A program made the position numbers and the translations under genes. A DNA stretch of 64,000 bases from Andrena cerasifolii. Its lineage: Eukaryota; Arthropoda; Insecta; Hymenoptera; Andrenidae. A model generated the notes under the pieces. It saw only the letters and a list, made by a program, of their open reading frames with translations, was not told where the DNA came from and made no database searches. This document shows, in pieces, positions 55,517 through 64,000 of the stretch (position 1 is its first letter; each line of letters starts with the position of its first letter). The stretch spans positions 1,302,001 to 1,366,000 of the forward strand of contig NC_135126.1 of the NCBI RefSeq assembly GCF_050908995.1, in the 5' to 3' direction.

Positions 55517-58500
55517 TATTTATTAACGACCAACGAATTCGTTATTTTGTTTCGTGACAGATTCGACTCTGAAACTGTGCAATAAAATGAACGTCATAAT
55601 AGATTCTTTTAACGTTAATATTTTATGCATTACATTCAATGAGAAAATTTGTGTTATTTTTCGTTAAGTTTATACTCTTTTGTAGCTAGAAACATTGAGA
55701 AATACGTTCGTTGCTGCCACGACGAATTCGTATCGACTCACAAACTGGCTACACTGACCTGTCACAACATCAATAACGGTTGCGCACCGTCTCGACCGAG
55801 AGACCCTCGAATATTCTTTCTCTTCCTAAAAAACAACCTTGACATTCAGCTCCATACAACACAGCTTAAACTGCTTATAGCATAGCAGTTTATCGTATAA
55901 TACGAACCATTTAGTTCCTAACCAGGGAGATACGACTTAACAAAACTCTTAGGGTAAGATTCTTTGAGAATATATCGTACCTAAACTTTCAATCACGAAA
56001 AACTCTGTAACGTATATATATAATATAAAAAATCCTCAGAATGCATATGAAATTTATTAGAATTGTCCCCTACTTATAAAAAAAATTTCGTTACAGGAAG
56101 CATTAATTTATTTCACCAAATGCATTGAATTCTAGGTTTAGAGAATAGTTAAAAATTCTGCAAAATACAAGTGTAATATAAATTTCCCATTCTTGCAAGA
56201 ATTAAATGTTTTCATCAATATCAATAGTTTTCAAAACCTACTTACATCTTAATTTTATTTCGTCGCGTTCACTCCAAATATAACAAGGATACGCTTTTAA
56301 ACTTTTATGGAACGAAGTTAATTGTAACTGTTGTCTTATTATCGTAATCGATTAGTTTACTGCCCCATTCTGGAAGTTTCGATAGGATACCCAATGTAGC
56401 TGGAACAAATATTCGAGCTCTTCTCTGCCCCATACGAACCGTAACTGCGTATTTACAATTTATGTACATACGTATATATGTAGTTCACATGTTATTCGTC
56501 ACGTAGGCACCGAATCAATAGCGGACAAAACTGCGTCTTGCAAACGAGAATGTTTTTCTGGCAACAGACTCTTATAATAATTGAACTTGGAGTTATCAAA
56601 TCTTGTCTTCAGATTGTGCGAAGTTTTTAGCATATTACTATCATTCTGTATCGTTTTATGTCATGCCAATTAAAATATATGGATTCAGAGTTTACACTTG
56701 CAAAAATTATTTGCAAGTGTGCCACGAAGAAATAATTCAAGACTACTTACACACATGAAACATAAAATAAATGAAATAATTTCTTGACAGATTTTACCTA
56801 CACTCTGACTGGATATTAACAATACCTTACACTTCTACTTTAATCCTATTAAGTATGACAAGATTATAGGAAACTGTGATTCATGACAAGTGAAACATTG
56901 AAGGACTCATGAAAAGAGAGTTAACGTGAATAATAATTATGCGTTTAGCTAAAAGAAGACTGATTTGTCACGAAGAATATAAAAAAAAAATAATCGAGTG
57001 GCACGTGGTTCTTTATATTTCGTATGTTGAACGCGAGATTAACGATATCCGTTTTGAGACTGAGAAGGTTGTGGCAAAGTTACGACGCATCTCGGAGTTG
57101 GATAATGTTTTCCTTCAGGGTCCAGAGGCAGGGATGATATCGTACGCATCTTCGACGCAATTACGTAACAGCAGAGGGTAGATGTTTACGTAAGAAGAGA
57201 TGATGTAACATTATAACAAATATTCCCATAAATATTTTTCATAAAAATTGTAGTATGTTAGTTGGTAGACAGAGATGAATGTTTTAATTGATATTGTGTA
57301 TGTGTTTATTATTAAATAGTAAATGTGTTGGAATCGGTGATATAAAGCGCATACCATGAACGCGTGTTTTCCATTATGATGTACATCATGTATCTTTCAC
57401 CCTCTATTGGTAACATAAGATAAGCTCCACATTTTCCACGTGGGTAAGAATAAAAATAGATTCGCAGGCGGTATGCGTGGAAAATAAACTTATCATGGAT
57501 TACTTCTCATCCAACAAGGTGTGATATTCCCGGTGGAATTTGTTTTGCATTTTTTACACAGCTGTTACTGGATAGCTTTCATTATATTACATTTCATGGC
57601 TGCTGTATTATTTGATATTTAAATAACATTTAATGAATTATGTGAAATGCATGTAACCACTATTAAACCAATAAACAATACTTCCTGTATGCAGTTTTTT
57701 TTTAATCGTTCAAACTGTATTAGATTGGCGAAACATTAAGTCGATTACAATTTTTGCTTGCTTAGCACTAAAATCTCTATATCGTCTCTTATTAAATACC
57801 CCGTTAAAAGGCACAGACACTCACCTCCTCAATTGCGATATATTTATCAAAATCCGCGAAGTTTTGTTTTTATCCTGAAAAGACTTTACTTTCGTGTAAA
57901 TATTGTTATGCCATCATTTATTCCAGAAGGCAAATTCTAGAACTTAAAAATAATCCGAAATTAGATACCAATGTTAAATTTAAGTGGTCATACGGGTTTG
58001 CGCGCCGCCAAATTATGCGAGAAAACAAATAATGCTATAAAACTTTTTCCTATTTATTAAACTACATTTCTATAGTAAATAAAAAATATAAAAGTAATAC
58101 AATTATTGTTTAACCAAACGGATTCTCGTCCGGACTACAATTAATAATTTATCTTCAATATTAACAAGATGGCGGAAAAAAATGCAGAAAAAAGTATTTT
58201 GCAGCTTTCAGGTTTTTGCTATTTACAACACACAAGGATGACGTTGCCAATTGATCCAGTAGGATCGGGCCTGCATACGTTCCGGAGTTTCGAGAATTTT
58301 CGAAATTCCTGGAGGGGAAAGCAGAGCTAAAGCTTCTGCTTCTTGCATCTTTTAACGATACAATCGGAAACGATGAAAAATCTTATGAATATTTATAAAT
58401 ATAATTATAAAGGTACGACACTATTTTACAGCGCAGAAAATAAATACAATATTTTATTTACTTTGGGCAGTATGATGTTATTTTATAAATGATTTGAGCA

Positions 58501-58740
58501 TGTAGGCTATTTTTATAGGACCTTGAAAATATTTACTTCGATCGTAGTCAACGATAACTCTTTCATACACGTTCGATTATTAAGCCTGTTATATATTTTT
58601 ATTATCGACGCAAATACACGTAATAATCTGTCGTTAAAATATTTACTAAAGTGGAAGCATAAACTGGCGCCAAGATAAGTCCAATACAAATCGTAATCTC
58701 TCGAAGCAGTAGCTAGTTCAATAATATAGATTTGGGCATC
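55517..58740. other. Gene-free stretch
   Basis: No convincing gene between the Tigger-like element and the 19-bp tandem array. An 80-residue frame at 56939-57181 is described separately. The rest is AT-rich without definable repeats. Confidence 0.35.
56939..57181 (+). other. Unrecognised 80-codon open frame
   Basis: The frame reads a charged, protein-like sequence (HEEYKKKIIEW, then REINDIRFETEKVVAKLRRI). No family, promoter, splice partner or poly(A) signal could be attached to it. It may be a remnant exon or chance. Reported only because its composition is less random than neighbouring frames. Confidence 0.12.
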
Positions 58741-58854
58741 AAATTACTTACTACTGTACAAATTACTTACTACTGTACAAATTACTTACTACTGTACAAA
58801 TTACTTACTACTGTACAAATTACTTACTACTGTACAAATTACTTACTACTGTAC
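58741..58854. repeat. Tandem array, 19-bp unit x 6, perfect
   Basis: AAATTACTTACTACTGTAC is repeated six times without a mismatch (114 bp). It is a minisatellite, recently expanded, about 200-300 bp upstream of the paralog 4 heat shock element. Confidence 0.95.
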
Positions 58855-59049
58855 TACCAATTTCAAAGCTCAGGAGACTGCCTATAAACGCAAAACAGCC
58901 GAGAAAAATATAACTGTCCATGGTGGCGCTGGTATCGATAACAACCACGCAATCACCGTCAGCGTGTCCAAAAAGCATAGAAACGACCAATTAAGTATCA
59001 CGAATATCTAAAACAACATGAAAGTACTATTTCGTCGCAAAGAGGTAAC

Positions 59050-59067
59050 GAAGATTCTGCAAGCTTC
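59050..59067 (+). promoter_or_regulatory. Heat shock element upstream of paralog 4
   Basis: GAAGATTCTGCAAGCTTC gives four alternating units with one mismatch (GAA-TTC-cAA-TTC). It is about 400 bp upstream of the nearest TATA box and 240 bp upstream of the alternative one. Confidence 0.55.
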
Positions 59068-59289
59068 GTTCCGCACCGCCTACCCTGACGTGACTCATGG
59101 GAAACATGAAATAAAAAACAATTCGGTCGATTGATAGTCGCTCTGAAATTTGTAGATAATGCCATGAAAAACAAGAACATTAATTAATCGTACGTTCAAT
59201 TAGCTATCGACCTAAAAACACTGACGCAATAAACCCAACGATGACAGTTTCGCCTTCAGCCCGGTATGTTCTCCAAAGTCCAGAATATG

Positions 59290-59462
59290 TATATAGCCAA
59301 ACGTTCTACTACTTTCAAGCGTGGCCCACATAAATAGCGGTCGCAGAAGGCGAAGCTTTAGTCGCATCTCTGACAGCAGAGCCATCAACGAACAGAACTG
59401 TGCATTGACACTGCGTTTCGTACCTGAACACGCGAGTTGAATAGCCCTCGAGTATTATAAAA
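59290..59462 (+). promoter_or_regulatory. Two alternative TATA boxes for paralog 4
   Basis: TATATAG at 59290 with TTTCAAG 27 bp further on would give a leader of about 170 nt. TATAAAA at 59456-59462 is only 31 bp before the start codon and would make a nearly leaderless message. No ATG lies between either and the start, so sequence alone does not decide. Confidence 0.45.
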
Positions 59463-59486
59463 GTACTTGAACGAATCGATCCAGCA

Positions 59487-60146
59487 ATGTCGCTGTTACC
59501 GCTACTGTTCTCCGCGTGGTGGGCGGACATGGAGCGACCGCATCGTATGTGGGATCAAAATTTCGGTATGGGCCTTCACCCGGAACAACTGCTGCTCCCC
59601 AACTCGATGATGGACAAGTTCAATCCAACGATGATGAACAGAGCTGCGATGGATATGTTCTTCAGACAGCTGGCAGAGTCGATGCGCCGTGGTGAGAGCA
59701 GTGGCACATCAACCATCACCGCGGACAAGGACATGTTCAAGGTGATCCTGGACGTGCAGCAATTCAAGCCGGAAGAGATCAGCGTGAAGCTCGCTGACAG
59801 ATTCGTCGTGGTGGAGGCGAAACACGAGGAGAAAAGGGACCAGCACGGTCTGATCTCCAGGCAGTTCATGAGGAAGTACATGCTGCCTGAGCAAGTGGAC
59901 GAAAAGGAACTGTCGTCGAGCATATCCTCCGATGGCATTTTGATGATCATGGCACCGTTGAAGCAGGCGGAAGAGAAACCGAATGAGCGTAAGATCAAGA
60001 TCGAGCTGACAGGTAAACCTGCCGTTCGTGGGGAGGCAGAAGCAACCACTCCTAGTTTTGCCAGCAACGAGGTACCGAGTAACCAGCAGATGGAGAATCC
60101 GGAACAACTTTCAGAAAATCTGCAGCAGAAGAAATCGAAGAAATGA
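59487..60146 (+). CDS. Small heat shock protein, l(2)efl-like paralog 4, Met-rich (219 aa)
   Basis: Single-exon HSP20-family chaperone. The start MSLLPLLFSAWWADMERPH matches the paralogs. Residues 40-67 are a Met-rich insertion region (NSMMDKFNPTMMNRAAMDMF), and the protein has 17 Met in 219 residues, unlike its neighbours. The alpha-crystallin domain is about 79-158 (LDVQQFKPEEI, VVVEAKHEEKRDQHG), with Arg129 in FMRKY. The usual LTITAPRK is here LMIMAPLK. RKIKIELTGKP supplies the IKI motif. The tail is Gln/Ser/Lys rich. AATAAA is at 60316-60321. The frame on the opposite strand is a shadow. The divergence suggests a changed substrate range or oxidation sensitivity (inference). Confidence 0.94.
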   Translation: MSLLPLLFSAWWADMERPHRMWDQNFGMGLHPEQLLLPNSMMDKFNPTMMNRAAMDMFFRQLAESMRRGESSGTSTITADKDMFKVILDVQQFKPEEISVKLADRFVVVEAKHEEKRDQHGLISRQFMRKYMLPEQVDEKELSSSISSDGILMIMAPLKQAEEKPNERKIKIELTGKPAVRGEAEATTPSFASNEVPSNQQMENPEQLSENLQQKKSKK

Positions 60147-60452
60147 GACTGCATATTTGTGAGAGGACTTTGATTTCTAGTTTTGTTGCTACGTTGAATT
60201 TGCCTATAAATTTTCTGATGCGTTCAAATATGTAATATGACTTATGGTTCTGAATGCTATGCGTCAAGTTATTGTTAACTTATATCAGAATTTTGCTTCT
60301 TTTTTTACTGTTTTTAATAAAATAAGTTAACGTTAATTCGTGTGGTTCTTTCATCCTTACATATCCTGCACCCTTGTGTCCTCGGTTAATTGGTAACTTT
60401 AAGTATAGGTATGTAACAAGTTTGTTATTATATGAACATTATTTTCAGATAG

Positions 60453-61305
60453 TAGGGTAATCGAGTGTAATATGGAACACCTGATTTCAAAAGCTTACCA
60501 ACAGTAGGGGAATTTGTGTTCTTTTAATAAAACTGACATGCGGAGACGTAGGAACTAACGCATAGTCATATTTACATAGTCAAATGTAAAAAAATCAAAT
60601 GTTTTGAAATTATATTAAAAAAATAAAAAGTGTGAAAATCGGCAGTTCGAAAAGCGATTATATAGAACACCTAGAAAATTTGTAAAGAAAACTGAGAAAA
60701 CTTTACTTTTGTTACTGAAAATGAAGATTTAATAATTAGACGATACAAATAAACACATAATTTTTTTTCAATTTATCGTTGCTTTCTACGTCTCCTACAC
60801 GTTGTGCACGTGAATAATACGTGTAAAGCCCCACATTCTTCGTGTGCCCCTTGAACAGACACATAGGGCCACTTTAAAAAGAAATAAAAAATAAGAAACA
60901 ATATGTTTGTAACACAATATTATAAAATAATCGTATTATGGCACACGCGCGCAATATAGAACATGTTTAAAAATAACCATCCAAAATAACAATCCAAACT
61001 AACTTTACTGGTAAAATATTTTTGGATAATCAAGAACAAACATATTTAATGATAAATTGTACCAAGATAATACTTTGTAACTTACCTTCACTGGAATATT
61101 TAACTATTTCTTTCACTTTTCAAAAGCTATTGCACACCACAAAAAATGAAAAAGCTTCTCTTTCAATAATGGATGCCCAATTAATGATCAATTGTCAGTA
61201 TGATCGTCTATTGTTTCTTTGTAACTAATATATATGATTGACTGTAGAGTTTGTCATCTCTTTATCGGAATTTTACGATGTTCCATATTACCTACCTGTA
61301 CCTTA
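60453..61305 (-). mobile_element. Tigger-like element (849 bp) with transposase C-terminal remnant
   Basis: TA at 60453-60454 and 61304-61305 flank degenerate 25-bp ends that both finish in GTAATATGGAACA. Minus-strand codons at about 60865-60780 give GAHEECG, then FTCTTCRRRRK, a Cys/His motif parallel to WAHEDCG...FTC in the 53286-55514 element. The rest of the transposase is gone. Confidence 0.65.
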
Positions 61306-61687
61306 CATACCACATTTTTTTAGATTAATGTATGTTCCTACAGTGTTATTAGAAGTATTAACATTACAGGGTGTAGGTATAGGTATTTAACTTCTGTATG
61401 TAACGAAATGTTTAAGTGCAGCTATGGTTATTGAACCATAATGCATTTGTGTCTCTTGGAGCAGGTCTTGCCCCTAACTATTAAGCGCAGTCGCATTCAT
61501 TGTCATATTCGATTACATCACATGCAGCTCAGCTACTATAAATTGCAAGTGAAAACGTCATTTACATCCATCCATGATATATTCAGCTAGATCAATGATC
61601 ACCTCTTCGCATATTTTATTAAGGGCCGCCTCACTGGGCGTTGAGGTGTTTGCGCACGCTCACGCAAGCTAAGTTAAGCGTGTATGG

Positions 61688-61725
61688 CTTCCTTCTGGCC
61701 TGGAATCGGCCAGAAGGAAGTTTTT
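61688..61725 (+). other. Perfect 13-bp hairpin followed by five T
   Basis: CTTCCTTCTGGCC, a 7-nt loop, GGCCAGAAGGAAG, then TTTTT. The second copy of the surrounding repeat (61942 on) keeps the right half but lacks the left arm. In a nuclear genome this is not a Rho-independent terminator. It could end a Pol III transcript or be a by-product of duplication. Confidence 0.5.
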
Positions 61726-62035
61726 GCGGGCACAGTTGCCTCTGTGCAGGGTGGTCTGGTGCGTTTGAACCTTAATAAGCACCGTACGTTGAAATAATAA
61801 TGAATTTATCACTCGAAAACTGAGAGAATGAGGCTTCAAAGCTTCTCCGTCACCGGCGCTAGTGGTACATTCGAGCCACGTAGCACCAGCGTATATGTAT
61901 ACGCGATGTAGTAAACAAACCGTAAATTACAGTTTTCGTCCTGGAATCGGCAAGAAGGAAGTTTTTGCGGGTATAGTTGCCTCTAGTAGACACTCGTGCA
62001 GGGTGGTCTGGTGCGTTTGACCGCTAATAAGCACC
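61700..62035. repeat. Direct repeat of ~95 bp, two copies
   Basis: CTGGAATCGGC, GAAGGAAGTTTTTGCGGG, GTGCAGGGTGGTCTGGTGCG and AATAAGCACCGTACGT occur in the same order at about 61700-61790 and 61942-62035. The second copy has an extra TAGTAGACACTC. Confidence 0.8.
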
Positions 62036-62097
62036 GTACGTGCTAGTAGCTAGTAAAAGATGCCGAATGCTTAAGCATTTGCTTAAGAATAAGTAGC

Positions 62098-62355
62098 GAC
62101 TATGAATACCGGCCTGTGTCAAATTGACCCAGTGTGAAAAGATCGATGAAATGACAAGGTACACAGTAGTTTTTCGACATATTTTCATTCAAATGGATGA
62201 GTTAACATTTACATCTTAGATTTTTCACAACTTTCGCATAAAATAAAACGATGTGCAGGACATGCTGCTTGATACGAGAATCACAAATAACAGAACGGTA
62301 TAACTTATTGCGGGAAAACTGTGTCCAATTGACACGAGGGACGGATGAGGGTTAA
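62098..62355. mobile_element. Possible TTAA-type MITE remnant
   Basis: GTGTCAAATTGACCC near 62116 and the right-hand GTCCAATTGACAC near 62323 are inverted. The right side reads ...GAGGG then TTAA (62352-62355). The left end is not clear. Confidence 0.3.
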
Positions 62356-62510
62356 AGTTTTTCTAAAATAGTTACTATGCTGATAATAATGTCACTATCA
62401 CGATCTATAACCCCTCTTTATGTAACCGAATGTATTGCAACTAAGAACCAAAGTAATTTGGAGCTACTCGTAAATTGATTAATTCAAACCACTTTTCGAT
62501 TTCTCGGTGC

Positions 62511-62615
62511 TTCGCGAAATTTCGCTTTGCGCGTGCTTGCGAACTTTCTAGGCTTTCAGATTCCCGACTGGGGCGCCTAGCTTTATATACTGCGGGCATG
62601 TTGGGAAGCACATCA
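62511..62615 (+). promoter_or_regulatory. Promoter of paralog 5: two HSEs, TATA and initiator
   Basis: TTCGCGAAATTTC (62511-62523) is a perfect three-unit HSE, and GAACTTTC (62541-62548) is a second. TATATA at 62584-62589 lies 31 bp before TCAGTC (A at 62615). Spacing is ideal for a heat shock core promoter. Confidence 0.8.
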
Positions 62616-62729
62616 GTCTGGCAGGAGCGGCCGCATTTCGCGCAAACTCGTCGAGCAATTGTCCAAAAAATTACACAAGGAGGAGCAACCAGGGCGGACA
62701 CTTTAATAACCGACACCAGACCTGGAAAC

Positions 62730-63335
62730 ATGTCTCTGCTGCCTTTGATTTTCTCGAACTGGTGGGAGGACTTGGAGCATCCCCATCGCCTTCTGGATCA
62801 GAATTTCGGTGCCGGCATCCACCCGGAGGTCCTCGCCTCGAAAATGTTGCATCTGTACGATCTGATGCCTCGTGAATCGGGGGTGCGGTGTCCTATGGCG
62901 TACCACAGACCATGGAACAAGCTGCTGCACAAAGGCGAAAGCGGTGCGTCGACCGTGAACACCGACAAGGACAAGTTCCGTGTGGACCTCGATGTGCAGC
63001 AATTCGCACCGGAAGAGATCAATGTTAAAGTCGTCGACCGGTTCGTCCTGGTCGAGGGGAAGCACGACGAGAAGCAGGACGAGCACGGCTGGATCTCCAG
63101 ACAGTTCGGCAGGAAGTACATGATACCGGAGCAATGCGACATCGATCAAGTCACGTCGAAGCTTTCTTCGGACGGTGTCCTCACGATCCTGGTACCGCGC
63201 AAGCAGAAGTCGGCGCCCGAGGGCGAGAGGGTGATCAACATCGAGCAAACTGGCAAACCGGCGGTCCGCGATAGCAAGAGCGTTAAGAGCGGCGAAAAGA
63301 AATCCGAGGAGGAGACACCAGAGGAGTCAAGTTAA
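62730..63335 (+). CDS. Small heat shock protein, l(2)efl-like paralog 5 (201 aa)
   Basis: Single-exon HSP20-family chaperone. The frame is open 85 codons upstream, but the start at 62730 is the first ATG after the predicted initiator (62615) and gives the conserved MSLLPLIFSNWWEDLEHPH. The alpha-crystallin domain is about 76-157 (LDVQQFAPEEI, VLVEGKHDEKQDEHG), with Arg128 in FGRKY. DGVLTILVPRK replaces the usual TITAPRK, and RVINIEQTGKP carries INI in place of IKI. The tail is Lys/Glu/Ser rich. AATAAA at 63828-63833 implies a 3' UTR of about 500 nt containing a 28-bp repeat. Codon use is GC-richer than in paralog 1. It is transcribed in tandem with paralog 4. Confidence 0.95.
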   Translation: MSLLPLIFSNWWEDLEHPHRLLDQNFGAGIHPEVLASKMLHLYDLMPRESGVRCPMAYHRPWNKLLHKGESGASTVNTDKDKFRVDLDVQQFAPEEINVKVVDRFVLVEGKHDEKQDEHGWISRQFGRKYMIPEQCDIDQVTSKLSSDGVLTILVPRKQKSAPEGERVINIEQTGKPAVRDSKSVKSGEKKSEEETPEESS

Positions 63336-63638
63336 GCTGGTTGTGAGAGACGAGCGTTCCTAATCAAGTTTCACGTTGCATTATGTGTATCCCTGTAGCA
63401 CCGTTGCGTGTATTTAGACGTGATACGAGAGGAACGCTTTTCAAGTTTCAGCGTGTATACATACATTTAAGGACACGCATTCCTTTTACATTCGAATGCG
63501 CATTTATGGTGCACTTTGAGTCTGTGACGATACCTATGGTGTCACTTATCGTTTAGTTCCACGTTGAGACCGAGTATCGGTGCTCCTTGGTTCTGCAAAT
63601 ATTTGTTCAAAATACATTCCTAAGTGTGTTCAGGTTAT

Positions 63639-63713
63639 GGTTAGGAACATGAAGACCTAACTTTGCGGTTAGGAACACGAAGACCTAACCTTGCGGTTAG
63701 GAACAAGACTTGA
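63639..63713. repeat. 28-bp tandem repeat (2.7 copies) in the paralog 5 3' UTR
   Basis: GGTTAGGAACACGAAGACCT-type units begin at 63639, 63667 and 63695. Each is itself partly palindromic (GGTTAGG...CCTAACC), so the transcript could form a hairpin. Confidence 0.85.
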
Positions 63714-63833
63714 GCCCCTCTATCGATTACAGAGTACAGTTGTATTTGTTCGTTTACTAATATTTCAAATACAGCTGATGTAATTGGGATGAATCTCCAT
63801 TAAATGACGTGTATGTGAGCTGCAATTAATAAA

Positions 63834-64000
63834 TCCATCGATATCAAATGTGCGATCTGTGTATTTGTATGAAAATATCTACCTCAATTGTAGGTAGTCT
63901 GCATGCAGGTGGAGGTGAAGACAGGGTGGGGCAGAAGTGAAGTTGTTTTAAATTGAAACAGTTTATTTTCAATTTTTGACCTTGAAGTAACCGGTTTCAT
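63834..64000. other. Downstream flank, no gene
   Basis: Sequence after the paralog 5 poly(A) signal. Nothing recognised before the window ends. Confidence 0.4.

Larger units (their letters stand above)
61306..62510. other. Intergenic stretch with a short duplicated block
   Basis: No gene recognised. It holds a direct repeat (about 61700-61790 and 61942-62035), a perfect hairpin at 61688-61720 and a possible TTAA-type remnant at about 62098-62355. Confidence 0.4.

Noticed and set aside
58741..58854. CRISPR-like array
   Set aside because: The units are directly adjacent without spacers; it is a eukaryotic minisatellite.
59576..60154. 192-codon minus-strand frame opposite sHSP paralog 4
   Set aside because: Shadow frame complementary to a well-supported coding sequence; Ser/Cys-rich without a domain.
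62475..62729. 85-codon N-terminal extension of sHSP paralog 5
   Set aside because: It begins upstream of the TATA box and initiator, so it is not in the predicted mRNA. The paralogs all begin at the residue matching 62730.
62703..63248. 181-codon minus-strand frame opposite sHSP paralog 5
   Set aside because: Shadow frame of the conserved sHSP gene.

Overview
This looks like AT-rich nuclear DNA from an insect, probably a hymenopteran and possibly an ant. The evidence is a cluster of lethal(2)essential-for-life type small heat shock proteins (sHSPs), an insect Ly6/three-finger GPI-anchored protein gene, GT-AG introns, TATA/Inr promoters, CpG-rich patches, and many Tigger/pogo, hAT, TTAA-flanked and LINE remnants. 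Species assignment is inference.

Layout. From 1 to about 40.1 kb I find no convincing protein-coding gene. This part is gene-poor sequence crowded with terminal-inverted-repeat (TIR) and fold-back elements, many nested. They include TA-flanked elements (7.8-9.8, 11.5-12.3, 16.0-16.2, 36.95-37.6 kb), a family of TTAA-flanked fold-backs (11.0-12.5, 19.2-19.9, 21.9-22.7 kb), two copies of an unusual 1.2-1.3 kb element with CTACAGCACAC tips, GCAAYRTT-motif arrays and a tRNA-like segment (17.8-19.0, 23.8-25.2 kb), a composite hAT-like block (28.7-30.9 kb), and several plain palindromes.

From 40.2 kb the window becomes genic. A three-exon Ly6 gene (40260-40902, +) comes first, followed by five sHSP genes: paralog 1 (43199-43843, -), paralog 2 (45968-46576, +), paralog 3 (49542-51626, -, two exons), paralog 4 (59487-60146, +) and paralog 5 (62730-63335, +). 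All five share the N-terminal MxxxPxxFSxWWxxxxxPHxxxDQxFG block, a complete alpha-crystallin domain with the conserved FxRKY arginine, and a charged C-terminal tail. I could read heat shock elements (alternating nGAAn units) upstream of all five, with TATA boxes, and well-placed initiators for paralogs 2, 3 and 5. The genes are therefore probably a co-induced, ATP-independent holdase chaperone set. Paralog 3 is the only one with an intron. It is 1512 bp, splits the alpha-crystallin domain, and carries an internally deleted Tigger element plus a LINE fragment.

The most notable points are: the TTAA fold-back family that shares both its ends and an internal GTCACCGTAAA-like motif; the GCAAYRTT-array elements; the methionine-rich paralog 4 with ambiguous promoter; the domain-splitting, transposon-filled intron of paralog 3; and the fold-back of about 50-bp arms between the divergent sHSP promoters. 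All boundaries were read by eye, so element ends may be off by a few bases.
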